NCBI GenBank assembly: GCA_022561385.1
Contig: JADFRG010000001.1
Span: forward strand, 111,032-175,031
Length of the DNA stretch: 64,000 nucleotides
Direction: 5' to 3'
DNA from: Chloroflexota bacterium
GTDB lineage: Bacteria; Chloroflexota; Anaerolineae; Anaerolineales; E44-bin32
In this document: piece after piece, positions 7,867 through 16,125 of the stretch
Layout of the letters: each line of letters begins with the position of its first letter
How positions within the stretch are numbered: position 1 is the first letter of the stretch
The notes under the pieces: generated by a model
Seen by the model: the letters and a program-made list of their open reading frames with translations, nothing else
The model's database searches: none
Told to the model about the DNA's origin: nothing
Program-made: the position numbers and the translations under genes

Positions 7867-9357
7867 CTATTCGCGCGACCTTAGCCACTTTTCAATTTCC
7901 TTGGCCGCAACATCTCGTCCGCCAAGACCAAACGCCAAGGCGACGGCTATTCCAATCGCTCCCAGCATGATGCCGAAGGCCAGATTTACGATGTCTTCCG
8001 CAATCCCGGTCTGCCTCAACGCCAAGGCACTGGAAAACACGATGATGGTCACCCGCGCCACGGACGCAAGAAGGCGTGCCTGTAAGCCGCTTGTACCACG
8101 TATCACACGATCCGCGACACGTGCGAAGTACAGGCCGAGTCCGAAGATCACAACTCCTGCGACCATGCCTCCCGCGGCTACCAAGAACTGGGAGAACAGA
8201 TCCGCCAGGATCCCGAAACCCAATAGGTTGGAAGCTTCAATGACCGCGAACAGCATAATCGCCAACCTGGACAGGTAGCCCACGATCTGCGAAGGCGTCT
8301 GGCCGGCCGCATCCTCCGCGCGGCCTATCCCGATCCGACCGAGCACCTTATTAAACCCAATGCCAGTGAGCGCGTTAGTGACGAAGCCACTGACGGCCCT
8401 GGCGACAAAGTAGGCTACCCCGAGCAGCAGAAACGCGCCGAAGAAGGCCGGTAGGGCCGCGAGAACCGTAGTCAGAATCTCCGCGGCCGGCTGCGATACG
8501 GCGTCAATCTCCAGTGTATCCAAAGCCGCAATTGCCACGGGGATAAGGACGAGTACATAGACGACGGTTCCGATGACGCTAGACAGCTTCTTAGTTCCAA
8601 GCGCATCTTGAATTCCCCACCTATCTCCGAATGTGTCCAACCCCGCGCCGGCAAGCAGATTGGCAATAACCTGGCGTACAAAGCGCGCCGCGATCCAGCC
8701 TATGAGCAGGATGATGGCGGCCCCAAAGATTCCGGGGAGCGCTCCCAGAACTTCGTCCACGACACTTTGCACTGGCTCCAACAGCCCCTGCAGCCCGAGC
8801 ACACCAATGATCGCTGGCAGGAACACGAGGAACACCAACCAATAGACCACGTTCCCAAGCGTTTCACTGACGGAGCCGGCCTCGGGTGTCTCCATTTCTG
8901 CCTGCTTGGTCAGCCAGTCATCCAACTTGGCTGTCTTCAAGCCACGGATAATCAGGAATTTCAAAACTGTGGCCGTGATCCATGCGACAAGCAGCAATAC
9001 TCCGGCCCCGAAGATCGAGGGCAGGAAGCGGAAGATCTCATCAAGGAATATCTGAATCGATTCGGCCGCGATCGTGAGCTGCAGGCGTTGGAGCACAACC
9101 ACAAGTACCAACAGCAGAATCAGGTAATAGACGGCCCTAGATATCCACGAGCTTAGGTTGACTGCGCCCTCCACCCCTGGTCTCCCCGACATCGAACTCA
9201 ATCGGCGGTCGAGCCCAGACCGACGCAACCCCCAGCGCGTCAATGTGCGGGCCACAACGGCTGCTAGCCATCCCCCAATCAGGACTGCAACTGCGATGGC
9301 AATATTGGTCAGTTGGGGCACCAACCCATCAATCGCATCTTGAAGAAACTCTGGCAT
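7867..9357 (-). CDS. Mechanosensitive-channel-related protein with repeated TM-helix modules
   Basis: 496 aa, hydrophobic throughout. It shows at least four copies of a module ending in glycine-rich membrane helices: FLPSIFGAGVLLLVAWITA, ALPGIFGAAIILLIGWIAAR, ALPAFFGAFLLLGVAYFVAR and VAAGGMVAGVVIFGLGLYFAR. This is the conserved TM-helix repeat found in MscS-related proteins. The C-terminus VALAFGLGGRDVAAKEIEKW matches the start of the MscS beta domain, but the rest of that domain is absent, so it probably has an incomplete channel architecture. The start ATG has GAGGAG about 11 nt upstream. The gene diverges from murJ and has its own -10 box. Confidence 0.85.
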   Translation of the reverse strand: MPEFLQDAIDGLVPQLTNIAIAVAVLIGGWLAAVVARTLTRWGLRRSGLDRRLSSMSGRPGVEGAVNLSSWISRAVYYLILLLVLVVVLQRLQLTIAAESIQIFLDEIFRFLPSIFGAGVLLLVAWITATVLKFLIIRGLKTAKLDDWLTKQAEMETPEAGSVSETLGNVVYWLVFLVFLPAIIGVLGLQGLLEPVQSVVDEVLGALPGIFGAAIILLIGWIAARFVRQVIANLLAGAGLDTFGDRWGIQDALGTKKLSSVIGTVVYVLVLIPVAIAALDTLEIDAVSQPAAEILTTVLAALPAFFGAFLLLGVAYFVARAVSGFVTNALTGIGFNKVLGRIGIGRAEDAAGQTPSQIVGYLSRLAIMLFAVIEASNLLGFGILADLFSQFLVAAGGMVAGVVIFGLGLYFARVADRVIRGTSGLQARLLASVARVTIIVFSSALALRQTGIAEDIVNLAFGIMLGAIGIAVALAFGLGGRDVAAKEIEKWLRSRE

Positions 9358-9377
9358 CCTAAACTCCTCTGCATATG

Positions 9378-9408
9378 GCGCCTAAGAGGCGCGTAATCTT
9401 GAATTATA
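9378..9408 (-). promoter_or_regulatory. Promoter and leader hairpin of the MscS-related gene
   Basis: Read on the minus strand, 9408-9403 is a perfect TATAAT -10 box. In the transcribed leader, GCGCCT pairs with AGGCGC around a 3-nt loop (9378-9392), just upstream of the GAGGAG ribosome-binding site. The -35 region is weak. Confidence 0.5.
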
Positions 9409-9445
9409 AACCCATCCAGCGCGCGTTAGGTACGACCGGCGCCTG

Positions 9446-9451
9446 TATAAT
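9446..9451 (+). promoter_or_regulatory. -10 box TATAAT of murJ, leaderless arrangement
   Basis: TATAAT ends 8 nt before the GTG start codon at 9460, so transcription is predicted to begin at or next to the start codon. No Shine-Dalgarno fits in between. Confidence 0.65.
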
Positions 9452-9459
9452 CCAGCGCT

Positions 9460-11061
9460 GTGAAACGCTCCGCTGAAGCCCAGATTGCGCGCGGTGCGGG
9501 CATCGTAATGGCTGGATTTGCGTTGTCTAGCCTCGTCGGCTTGCTCAACCGCATACTTTACTCGGGCGCGTTCGGAACTGGGACTTCATTGGACGCCTTT
9601 TTCTCCGCTAACAGAGTCCCCGACATCCTGTTCAACTTGATGGCAGGCGGAGCCCTGGCCTCCGCGTTCATCCCAGTGTTTGCCACTTTCCTCACTCAGT
9701 CCGACCGAACCCGTGCGTGGCGCCTGACCTCTGGGGTCGGCAATTTCCTAATTCTGGGGCTGGGTCTGGCAGCTGCGCTGGTCTGGATCGCAGCACCCTG
9801 GATCGTACCCAACGTGCTGGTTCCGGGCTACGAAGATCCGGCTCAGATTGAGCTGACGGTCGATTTACTGCGCATCCAGCTCATCGCAATGATGCTGTTC
9901 GGCATCAGCGGGCTTGTGATGGCCGTATTAAACGCTCATCAACGCTTTGCGCTTCCAGCGCTCGCTCCCGCATTCAATTGGTTGGGTTGGATCATTGGAT
10001 TGTTCCTGCTTGTTCCACGTATTGGAATATACGGCCTGGCTTGGGGAGTAGTCCTGGGTGCGCTGTTACACCTGTTGATCCAGTTGCCGGGTTTGCGCGG
10101 CCTGCAAGCGCGTTACATCGCGACTCTCGACACTCGAGATCCAGCTGTAAGGCAGGTCGGCGGACTCATGATTCCACGCGTGTTTGGCGTGGCAGTGGTG
10201 CAGCTTAATTTTCTCGTGAACATCATTCTGGCCTCAACCATGGTCGCCGGCAGTCTTACGGGCATCACTTTGGCCTTCGCCATCATGTTGATGCCGCAGA
10301 TTGTGATCGCGCAGGCCATAGCTATTGCGGCCTTGCCTACATTCTCTAACCAGGCCGCACGCGGCCAGGTAGCCGAACTCCGGGAATCGCTGGCCACCAC
10401 ACTACGGGCCGTGGTTTTCCTTTCCCTGCCCGCCTCCGTCGGCCTGCTCTTCCTTAGGCGGCCCATCGTGTCCATGCTTTTTGAACGCGGCGAGTTTGAT
10501 TCTCGATCCACGGACCTGGTTGCATGGGCGCTGCTCTGGTACGCGGCCGGATTGGTAGGGCATGCGCTGGTAGAAATCATCTCCCGCGCGTTTTATGCTC
10601 TGAAGAACACGCGCACTCCGGTGTTGGTGGGGGCCGCGGCCATGGGCTTGAACGTGATCCTGAGCCTGACGTTGCCGATCGGATTTGAAAGGGTCGGTTG
10701 GACACCGCTCGGTGGATTGGCACTGGCCAACACTATTGCCACCGGACTAGAAGCGTTCGCGCTCGTTTGGCTGATGCGTGGTCGGTTGAGGGGCCTTGCC
10801 TACCCGCGCATTCGGCGAGGGCTCGTCGCGGCTGCCGCGGCCTCAGTGGTTCTGGCCGCGTTTCTCGTCCTGTGGAGAAATCAGACGCGCGAGAGCTCGG
10901 TCTGGCTTGTGGGGTTGGGAGGCGCGGTCTTTGGGGCCGCCATCTACTGGCTGGCGGCGTTCATCTTCAGGGCGCCAGAGGCCCTTGCCCTACCCGGCCT
11001 CTTGCGTGGCCGCATTATTCCGCGTCGCTCGCCAGATCCCCCTGGAGCTGACTTAGAGTGA
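9460..11061 (+). CDS. murJ: Lipid II flippase MurJ (MviN family)
   Basis: 533 aa with about 14 membrane helices, a normal length for MurJ of the MOP exporter superfamily. Recognisable blocks are SLVGLLNRILYSGAFGTG, LDAFFSANRVPDILFNLMAGGALASAFIPVF and the family hallmark FERGEFDSRSTDLVAWAL, followed by ALKNTRTPVLVGAAAMGLN. MurJ moves lipid-linked peptidoglycan precursor across the cytoplasmic membrane, which implies this organism makes peptidoglycan. The start is the GTG at 9460, supported by a TATAAT 8 nt upstream. Its 3' end overlaps the convergent xseB gene by 47 nt. Confidence 0.95.
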   Translation: MKRSAEAQIARGAGIVMAGFALSSLVGLLNRILYSGAFGTGTSLDAFFSANRVPDILFNLMAGGALASAFIPVFATFLTQSDRTRAWRLTSGVGNFLILGLGLAAALVWIAAPWIVPNVLVPGYEDPAQIELTVDLLRIQLIAMMLFGISGLVMAVLNAHQRFALPALAPAFNWLGWIIGLFLLVPRIGIYGLAWGVVLGALLHLLIQLPGLRGLQARYIATLDTRDPAVRQVGGLMIPRVFGVAVVQLNFLVNIILASTMVAGSLTGITLAFAIMLMPQIVIAQAIAIAALPTFSNQAARGQVAELRESLATTLRAVVFLSLPASVGLLFLRRPIVSMLFERGEFDSRSTDLVAWALLWYAAGLVGHALVEIISRAFYALKNTRTPVLVGAAAMGLNVILSLTLPIGFERVGWTPLGGLALANTIATGLEAFALVWLMRGRLRGLAYPRIRRGLVAAAAASVVLAAFLVLWRNQTRESSVWLVGLGGAVFGAAIYWLAAFIFRAPEALALPGLLRGRIIPRRSPDPPGADLE

Positions 11062-11236
11062 TCTCAGCTTCCTCGAGCAATTGACTGCAGCGTTCCGCCA
11101 GGGCCTGACCGCGTTCGAACATCGCCAGGCTTTCCTCAAGTTTCAGGTCACCTGACTCTAGTTTGCCGACCAGCGTGGCCAGTTCCTCAAACGCTTCTTC
11201 GAAACGCATCTTGTCTGGAGATTTGGGTTGCGCCAT
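11015..11236 (-). CDS. xseB: Exodeoxyribonuclease VII small subunit
   Basis: 73 aa, the standard size. The sequence MRFEEAFEELATLVGKLESG followed by LKLEESLAMFERGQALAERC is the highly conserved XseB helical hairpin. Several XseB subunits bind the coiled-coil arms of the large XseA subunit to form exonuclease VII, which degrades single-stranded DNA from both ends. It lies 20 nt downstream of xseA on the same strand. Its last 47 nt overlap the convergent murJ gene. Confidence 0.95.
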   Translation of the reverse strand: MAQPKSPDKMRFEEAFEELATLVGKLESGDLKLEESLAMFERGQALAERCSQLLEEAEITLSQLQGDLASDAE

Positions 11237-11256
11237 CTTGATTGCCTGTCAGGTCT

Positions 11257-12498
11257 CTAGGGGCTGCCCGTCGATGAGTGATCGACGGCCTGAGCAGCGT
11301 ATTCTCCGTCGCTCACCCGCACCTGAAGATCATCTCCCGCTCTCACTTGTGTCACGGATCGGATGATGGTCCCGTCCTCTGAATTTCGAACGACCGAGTA
11401 GCCGCGAGCCAGCACAGTATCGGGCCCCACCGCCTGCAGGGTCTGGATCAGCCCTCCGACCGCTGCCCCCTGGAGCGAGATTTCATGGCGTACGGCCGAT
11501 GTCGCTCGATGCAGGAGTTCATCCACTCGCTGGCGCATGTTGTCCACTCTCGCCCGTGGGGAGAGCAGCTCCAGGGCCGTCCGCTGCACCTGGAGCGCCG
11601 TCCGCTGCCGGCGTAGATAGTCTGCCCAGGCGCGACCCAGACCCATCTTCAATTGCCTCACTTCAATTTTGAGTTCATCAGAATCCGGTGTGGCGAGCTC
11701 GGCCGCGGCCGAAGGGGTGGGGGCGCGGACGTCGGCCGCAAAGTCAGCCAGCAGCACGTCGGTCTCGTGGCCGATGCCCGTCACCAGGGGCGCTTTCGAA
11801 GCGACCACCGCGCGCACCACGCGCTCGTCGTTGAATGCCCATAAATCCTCTACGGAGCCTCCCCCACGCACCAGGAGCACGATATCGGGCTTGCTCTGTT
11901 CATTTATGGCCTGTATCGCTTCAACAATACGATCGGGAGCTGCTTCCCCCTGCACCGGAGTCGGCGAAACAATCGCATGCACCAGGGGGTATCGTCGACG
12001 GAGAACGTTCAAGACATCCCGCAATGCGGCCCCGGTGGGTGAGGTCACGATTCCAATTCGGCTCGGCCAGGTGGGCAACTTCCGCTTACGTTCGGTAGAA
12101 AACAAGCCCTCGGTTTCTAGGCGCTCTTTGAGCAGCAGGTACTCCTGGTAACGCTCCCCTTCTCCCGCGAATCGAACCTGGTTCACATAGAGCTGATATC
12201 GTCCGCCCGCTTCGTAGACGCTGACGTTTCCATGCGTCTCAATGGCCTCACCCTCTTGAGGGAGGCGCGGTAGAAGGGCCACATCCTGCTTCCACATGAC
12301 ACATCGCACTGCGGCTTCGTCATCCCGGATACTGAAGTAGAGATGCCCGGATGAAGGTTGAGAAAGGTTGGAGATTTCTCCCGCCAGCCACAGGTCCGAC
12401 ATGCGGTAGTCGCTCTCAATGAGCTGCCGGATATGCCGGTTTAGCTCGACCGGCGACCAGATAGTGTTCCTGAAACCCAGGATGGATAGCTGGCTCAT
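11257..12498 (-). CDS. xseA: Exodeoxyribonuclease VII large subunit
   Basis: About 413 aa. The N-terminal OB-fold (LWLAGEISNLSQPSSGHLYF, VRCVMWKQD) binds ssDNA. The catalytic core shows IGIVTSPTGAALRDVLNVL, LLVRGGGSVEDLWAFNDE and PLVTGIGHETDVLLADF, all XseA hallmarks, followed by the coiled-coil region. The ORF track starts at 12510, but that ATG lies inside the predicted -10 box. A TTGACA-18-TATGCT promoter places the transcript start at the ATG at 12498 (MSQLSILGF), which I take as the true start. xseB follows 20 nt downstream. Confidence 0.95.
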   Translation of the reverse strand: MSQLSILGFRNTIWSPVELNRHIRQLIESDYRMSDLWLAGEISNLSQPSSGHLYFSIRDDEAAVRCVMWKQDVALLPRLPQEGEAIETHGNVSVYEAGGRYQLYVNQVRFAGEGERYQEYLLLKERLETEGLFSTERKRKLPTWPSRIGIVTSPTGAALRDVLNVLRRRYPLVHAIVSPTPVQGEAAPDRIVEAIQAINEQSKPDIVLLVRGGGSVEDLWAFNDERVVRAVVASKAPLVTGIGHETDVLLADFAADVRAPTPSAAAELATPDSDELKIEVRQLKMGLGRAWADYLRRQRTALQVQRTALELLSPRARVDNMRQRVDELLHRATSAVRHEISLQGAAVGGLIQTLQAVGPDTVLARGYSVVRNSEDGTIIRSVTQVRAGDDLQVRVSDGEYAAQAVDHSSTGSP

Positions 12499-12505
12499 CT
12501 CGCGA

Positions 12506-12535
12506 AGCATAACTGCCGTATAGGGGGGGTGTCAA
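12506..12535 (-). promoter_or_regulatory. Sigma-70 promoter of xseA, leaderless arrangement
   Basis: On the minus strand, TTGACA (12535-12530), an 18-nt spacer and TATGCT (12511-12506) form a good promoter. The -10 box ends 7 nt before the xseA ATG at 12498, so the mRNA probably starts at the initiation codon. Confidence 0.7.
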
Positions 12536-12543
12536 CTGAACGA

Positions 12544-12549
12544 TATAAT
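12544..12549 (+). promoter_or_regulatory. -10 box TATAAT of pncC
   Basis: A perfect TATAAT lies 25 nt before the ATG at 12575, in the 76-nt region divergent to xseA. The -35 is unclear. Confidence 0.55.
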
Positions 12550-12574
12550 GCGCGCATCGAGATGAGGTTGGGCG

Positions 12575-13066
12575 ATGGATCAGAAACCTGAGGCCAAGCT
12601 GGGGTCTGCACTCAATAGTAGGGGATGGACTCTTGCTCTGGGAGAGTCCTGCACAGGAGGGTTGATCGCCCACCGGATAACCGAAATTCCCGGCTCCTCG
12701 GAGTACTTTCTCGGGGGGGTCGTGGCCTACTCCAATCTCATCAAAGAGTCGCTGCTGAACGTGCAGATCGAGACGTTGGAAGCGGTGGGCGCGGTGAGTG
12801 AAGAGACTGCACGCGAGATGGCCCGCGGCGCACGCGAAGTGATGCGCGCCGCGGTGGGCGTGTCGGTCACCGGGATCGCAGGACCGGGAGGCGCAACCGA
12901 AGGCAAGCCGGTAGGTCTCACCTTCATCTCGGTCAGCACTCCTGATGGAGAGTGGGTCGAGCGTCACGTTTTTGAGGGCGACCGACATGCCAATAAGCAG
13001 GCCTCAGCCGAAGCCGCTTTGAAGCTGCTGTTACAGGTGCTGAGCGAGGGAGATCCATCCGAGTGA
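12575..13066 (+). CDS. pncC: Nicotinamide-nucleotide amidohydrolase (CinA C-terminal domain, PncC-type)
   Basis: 163 aa, a stand-alone CinA C-terminal domain. ALGESCTGGLIAHRITEIPGSS includes the conserved Ser-Cys region, and VGVSVTGIAGPGGATEGKPVGL is the second family signature. PncC deamidates nicotinamide mononucleotide to nicotinate mononucleotide, recycling NMN released for instance by NAD-dependent DNA ligase. A small gene follows with a 4-nt GTGA overlap, implying translational coupling. Confidence 0.93.
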   Translation: MDQKPEAKLGSALNSRGWTLALGESCTGGLIAHRITEIPGSSEYFLGGVVAYSNLIKESLLNVQIETLEAVGAVSEETAREMARGAREVMRAAVGVSVTGIAGPGGATEGKPVGLTFISVSTPDGEWVERHVFEGDRHANKQASAEAALKLLLQVLSEGDPSE

Positions 13067-13311
13067 GTCCTTCCGGCCTTGAAGTTGAACACCGTGCAGA
13101 ACCGGATCGTCGGCCGGCCGCCTTCACCTGGCAAGGGACGCGCTGGATCGTTAATTCAACCGGCCGGACCTGGGAATCAAACGGGGAGCGACACTACCTA
13201 CTGATGGTCCAGGGCGACCGCGTATTTGAGTTGGCCTTTTCAGGCAGCACCGGCCGCTGGCGGCTGGTGCGCCGGCCTGAAGACTTCGGACCTCACCAAA
13301 CGGCCACCTAG
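13063..13311 (+). CDS. Small protein coupled to pncC, 82 aa
   Basis: It starts with GTG inside the stop of pncC (GTGA), so it is very likely translated by coupling. After a polar N-terminus, the sequence FTWQGTRWIVNSTGRTWESN, then HYLLMVQGDRVFELAFSGST and RWRLVRRPEDF, reads as a compact beta-rich domain with regularly spaced Trp residues. It resembles small uncharacterised DUF6504-type proteins, an association made from memory only. It ends at a shared terminator facing the sigma factor gene. Confidence 0.75.
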   Translation: MSPSGLEVEHRAEPDRRPAAFTWQGTRWIVNSTGRTWESNGERHYLLMVQGDRVFELAFSGSTGRWRLVRRPEDFGPHQTAT

Positions 13312-13332
13312 CAGCACATGCTGGAACCAAAA

Positions 13333-13361
13333 AAAGGGCCGCCCCAAACAGACGGCCCTTT
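13333..13361. terminator. Bidirectional terminator between the pncC operon and the sigma factor gene
   Basis: AAAGGGCCG and CGGCCCTTT form a 9-bp stem around an 11-nt loop, with A-rich and T-rich flanks. It lies between two convergent stops (13311 and 13381). Confidence 0.75.
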
Positions 13362-13380
13362 GCTCGTTTCTGATCCGTGG

Positions 13381-14556
13381 TTAGCTCAAATAGTCCCGTA
13401 GCTGGCGCGACCGACGAGGATGACGCAGTCGTCGCAGAGCCTTGCCTTCAATCTGACGAATTCGCTCCCGCGTCAGGCCAAATTTCTGCCCTACCTCTTC
13501 CAGCGTGTACGAGCGCCCGTTTTGTAATCCGAAGCGCAACCGCAAGATGCGGGCCTCACGGGGGCTCAAGGTTGTGAGCACTTCCTCGATCTTGTCCCGC
13601 AACAGGTTTTGGTATGCGCTCTCGGTTGGGGTAGGGGTCGACTCGTCTTCGACAAAGGAGCCAAGTTCCGAATCTTCCTCTTCGCCTACGGGCGATTCGA
13701 GCGACAGCGGACGCCAGGAGACACGCATCATCCACTGCACTTTGCGTGGATCTAACTCCATTTTCACCGCGATCTCTTCCGGTGTGGGCTTGCGGCCCAG
13801 TTCCTGCTCCAGCTGACGCGCCTCCTTGTACAAGAGACGGATGCGGTCCGACATATGCACCGGCACGCGGATGGTCCGACCCTGGTCGGCGATGGAGCGA
13901 GTGATCGTCTGCCGAATCCACCAGGTGGCATAGGTACTGAAGCGGTACCCGCGGTGATAGTCAAATTTCTCAACCGCCTTCATCAGTCCCAGGTTGCCCT
14001 CCTGAATCAGATCCAAGAAGGGAACCCCTCGAGCCATGTACTTCTTGGCAATGCTTACCACGAGGCGCGTATTAGCCTTGATGAGGTGATCGCGAGCGGC
14101 CTTTGCGTCCTGAACCTCCGCTTGCAAATTCGTCCGGTGCTTTGCGGAACCGTTGCTGTTGCGCTTGCGTAGCTTCGCCTCGGATTCCTTGCCGAGTTCA
14201 ATGCGCATGGCCAGGTCGACCTCTTCTTCTGTGGTGAGCAGCGGCACGCGCGCCATCTCCTTGAGATACAGACCAACCGTGTCGTCGCTGGAGATAGCGC
14301 TTAAATCGAACGGTTCGGGCTGGTCGTAGGTTGACTCGGGACGTAGATGTGCGGGCACCTGGGACGGGTGCTCATAAACCTCCACGCCTGAGCCCCGGAA
14401 GAAGGTCTCGAGTCTGTCCAGTCGATCTTCCGATTCATCTAGTTCGGGGAATACATTAACGAGGTCTTCGGTGGTGATGTAGCCCTGATAATCCCCCTTT
14501 TCCATCAGAGCGGCAAAAGCATCTCGCTTATGCCAACGTTCCTTAGCTACGGCCAT
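13381..14556 (-). CDS. rpoD: Primary-type RNA polymerase sigma-70 factor
   Basis: 391 aa. It has a short N-terminal 1.1-like region, region 1.2 ([23 protein letters not shown]), region 2 ([29 protein letters not shown]), region 3, and region 4 with [15 protein letters not shown] and a helix-turn-helix [20 protein letters not shown]. The complete set of regions marks a group 1 or group 2 factor recognising TTGACA/TATAAT promoters, which agrees with the promoters seen across this window. It lies 19 nt downstream of the YceD-like gene and shares its promoter. Other primary-like paralogues elsewhere in the genome cannot be excluded. Confidence 0.94.
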   Translation of the reverse strand: MAVAKERWHKRDAFAALMEKGDYQGYITTEDLVNVFPELDESEDRLDRLETFFRGSGVEVYEHPSQVPAHLRPESTYDQPEPFDLSAISSDDTVGLYLKEMARVPLLTTEEEVDLAMRIELGKESEAKLRKRNSNGSAKHRTNLQAEVQDAKAARDHLIKANTRLVVSIAKKYMARGVPFLDLIQEGNLGLMKAVEKFDYHRGYRFSTYATWWIRQTITRSIADQGRTIRVPVHMSDRIRLLYKEARQLEQELGRKPTPEEIAVKMELDPRKVQWMMRVSWRPLSLESPVGEEEDSELGSFVEDESTPTPTESAYQNLLRDKIEEVLTTLSPREARILRLRFGLQNGRSYTLEEVGQKFGLTRERIRQIEGKALRRLRHPRRSRQLRDYLS

Positions 14557-14575
14557 CTTCTCCCTCCCTGCAAGG

Positions 14576-15094
14576 TTAAGATTCTGGTAGCAACGACTTC
14601 AACGCGGCGAACCGCGGGTCGAGCTCCGTTTCCGGATGCTCACAATTACTTTCATTCAGGTTGTTCCCACATTCGGGGCATAACCCCTTACAGTCCGATC
14701 GGCACAAGCTGTGCGTAGGCATATCTAGAAAAAAGTGATCCCGAACCAGCGGCCTTAGATCCAGAATGCCCGTCTCGGGCACACCCTCCGATGGATCCGT
14801 ACCCGGGCGTGGGGGGTAATAAAGCAGCTCCCCAAGTTCCACCGAGAGCGCCTGATTCAGCGAAGTCAAGCAGCGATCGCAGTCCAGTTCGAGCTCTGAT
14901 TCCAGCGCACCCTCGATGTACAATCCCTCACCGGTGCGTGTCAAACGCAGGACCCCGCGCAGGAATGACAAATCCAAGTCGTCCCCGACCTGGATCGCTG
15001 GAAGATCAAACTCAAATTCCTGGCTTGTTCCTGCACCCTGATGCAGCAAGGAACCGACGTTCAATCGCAGTGGGTGCTGCCTATTTTTAGACAC
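14576..15094 (-). CDS. YceD/DUF177-family protein
   Basis: 172 aa. [12 protein letters not shown] and [20 protein letters not shown] are the family's paired Cys motifs; the first CxxC and the later CxxxCxxC-like cluster are in the usual places. In most bacteria this gene precedes rpmF and is linked to 23S rRNA biogenesis. Here rpmF is not adjacent and the sigma-70 gene follows 19 nt later, a different partnership. A good TTGACC-17-TATTAT promoter lies upstream. Confidence 0.88.
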   Translation of the reverse strand: MSKNRQHPLRLNVGSLLHQGAGTSQEFEFDLPAIQVGDDLDLSFLRGVLRLTRTGEGLYIEGALESELELDCDRCLTSLNQALSVELGELLYYPPRPGTDPSEGVPETGILDLRPLVRDHFFLDMPTHSLCRSDCKGLCPECGNNLNESNCEHPETELDPRFAALKSLLPES

Positions 15095-15395
15095 AGTAAG
15101 GCTGCAATCTCGCCTTCAGAAAAGCGGTTTCATAATAACATACATTGTAAGGTCGGTCAAAGTAGGAACTTAGTACTAAACATAAAACCACCTTTTACGG
15201 TACTTAAACGGCATATATGGGTAATTTTTCGTAGGTACCCGCACATATGTGGTCCGAGTACTGTTCGAATAGTCAAATATGGGGAGATTTCTCATTGACC
15301 ATTTGGAAGGAATGTCGGCTTTTTCAGGCTATGCGCACGGTCTAAGTGGGGGTTGACCTGGCATCCATCGGATACTTTTTCGGGGCATAATTTGT
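15095..15395. other. AT-rich regulatory region between the YceD-sigma operon and rdgB
   Basis: A conspicuously AT-rich 300-nt divergent intergenic region. It contains palindromes TTAGTACTAA (15170-15179) and CACATATGTG (15242-15251) and a near-palindrome ACTGTTCGAATAGT. A TTGACC (15353-15358) and a CATAAT (15386-15391, 4 nt before the rdgB ATG) are present but too far apart to form one standard promoter. Confidence 0.5.
15132..15160 (-). promoter_or_regulatory. Sigma-70 promoter of the YceD-sigma factor operon
   Basis: On the minus strand, TTGACC (15160-15155), a 17-nt spacer and TATTAT (15137-15132) precede the ATG at 15094, giving a leader of about 30 nt. Confidence 0.65.
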
Positions 15396-16001
15396 ATGCT
15401 TAGACTGCTGCTCGGCACCCATAACCCGGGGAAGCAGGCCGAGCTGCGAGCCCTGCTGGAAGGCCCGAATTTGGAAATCGTCACCATCGATGACCTGGGG
15501 ATTGAATTGGAGATCGAGGAATCCGGAGCGACCTACGCGGAAAATGCTCGCCTTAAAGCCGTCTCCTATTCGGTCGAGTCTGGACTCTGGTCGTTGTCCG
15601 ATGACAGCGGATTGGAAGTGGAGGCGCTGGATGGAGCTCCCGGATTGAAATCGGCTCGCTTCGCGGGCGAAGGGAAATCGGACTCAGATCGCCGGCAGCG
15701 GTTGCTCGAGATCTTGAAGGACCATCCGCGTCCGTGGGAGGCTCAGTTTCGGGCGGCAGTTGCCCTAGCCAGTCCTTCTGGCGAGGTGGAGCTGGCCGAA
15801 GGTCGATGCGCCGGAGAAATCATCCCTGAGGAACGCGGCGTGAGCGGTTTCGGATACGATTTTATCTTTCTGACACATGGAACGGGGAAAACCATGGCCG
15901 AACTGGAGATGGGTGAGAAAAATCGCCTCAGCCACAGGGCCGGAGCAATTGAGGCCCTCCGACCGATCCTGGAGCTGCGGCTTGACCTCCGTGATCGGTA
16001 G
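15396..16001 (+). CDS. rdgB: XTP/dITP diphosphatase (RdgB/HAM1)
   Basis: 201 aa, the usual length. LLLGTHNPGKQAELRALL is the N-terminal substrate loop, SDDSGLEVEALDGAPGLKSARFAG the central signature with metal-binding acidic residues, and GFGYDFIFLTHGTGKTMAEL plus KNRLSHRAGAIEAL complete the active site. The enzyme hydrolyses non-canonical purine triphosphates (ITP, dITP, XTP) to monophosphate and pyrophosphate, keeping them out of DNA and RNA. A CATAAT hexamer sits unusually close to the start codon. It converges on trxB. Confidence 0.95.
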   Translation: MLRLLLGTHNPGKQAELRALLEGPNLEIVTIDDLGIELEIEESGATYAENARLKAVSYSVESGLWSLSDDSGLEVEALDGAPGLKSARFAGEGKSDSDRRQRLLEILKDHPRPWEAQFRAAVALASPSGEVELAEGRCAGEIIPEERGVSGFGYDFIFLTHGTGKTMAELEMGEKNRLSHRAGAIEALRPILELRLDLRDR

Positions 16002-16051
16002 CGTGGGCCACGGGGGATGTAAGAGCTTAGTGGGGTCTGGGGCCTGAAGGC

Positions 16052-16075
16052 GAGTCCGCGGGCGTCAACGGACTC
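16052..16075. terminator. Hairpin between rdgB and trxB
   Basis: GAGTCCG pairs with CGGACTC around a 10-nt loop in the 124-nt convergent gap. There is no T-run, so terminator function is uncertain. Confidence 0.4.
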
Positions 16076-16125
16076 CTTAGAGCAGAGAGGGCGGACCGGG
16101 TGGGACCCCTTGAGGGATGGTGTAC

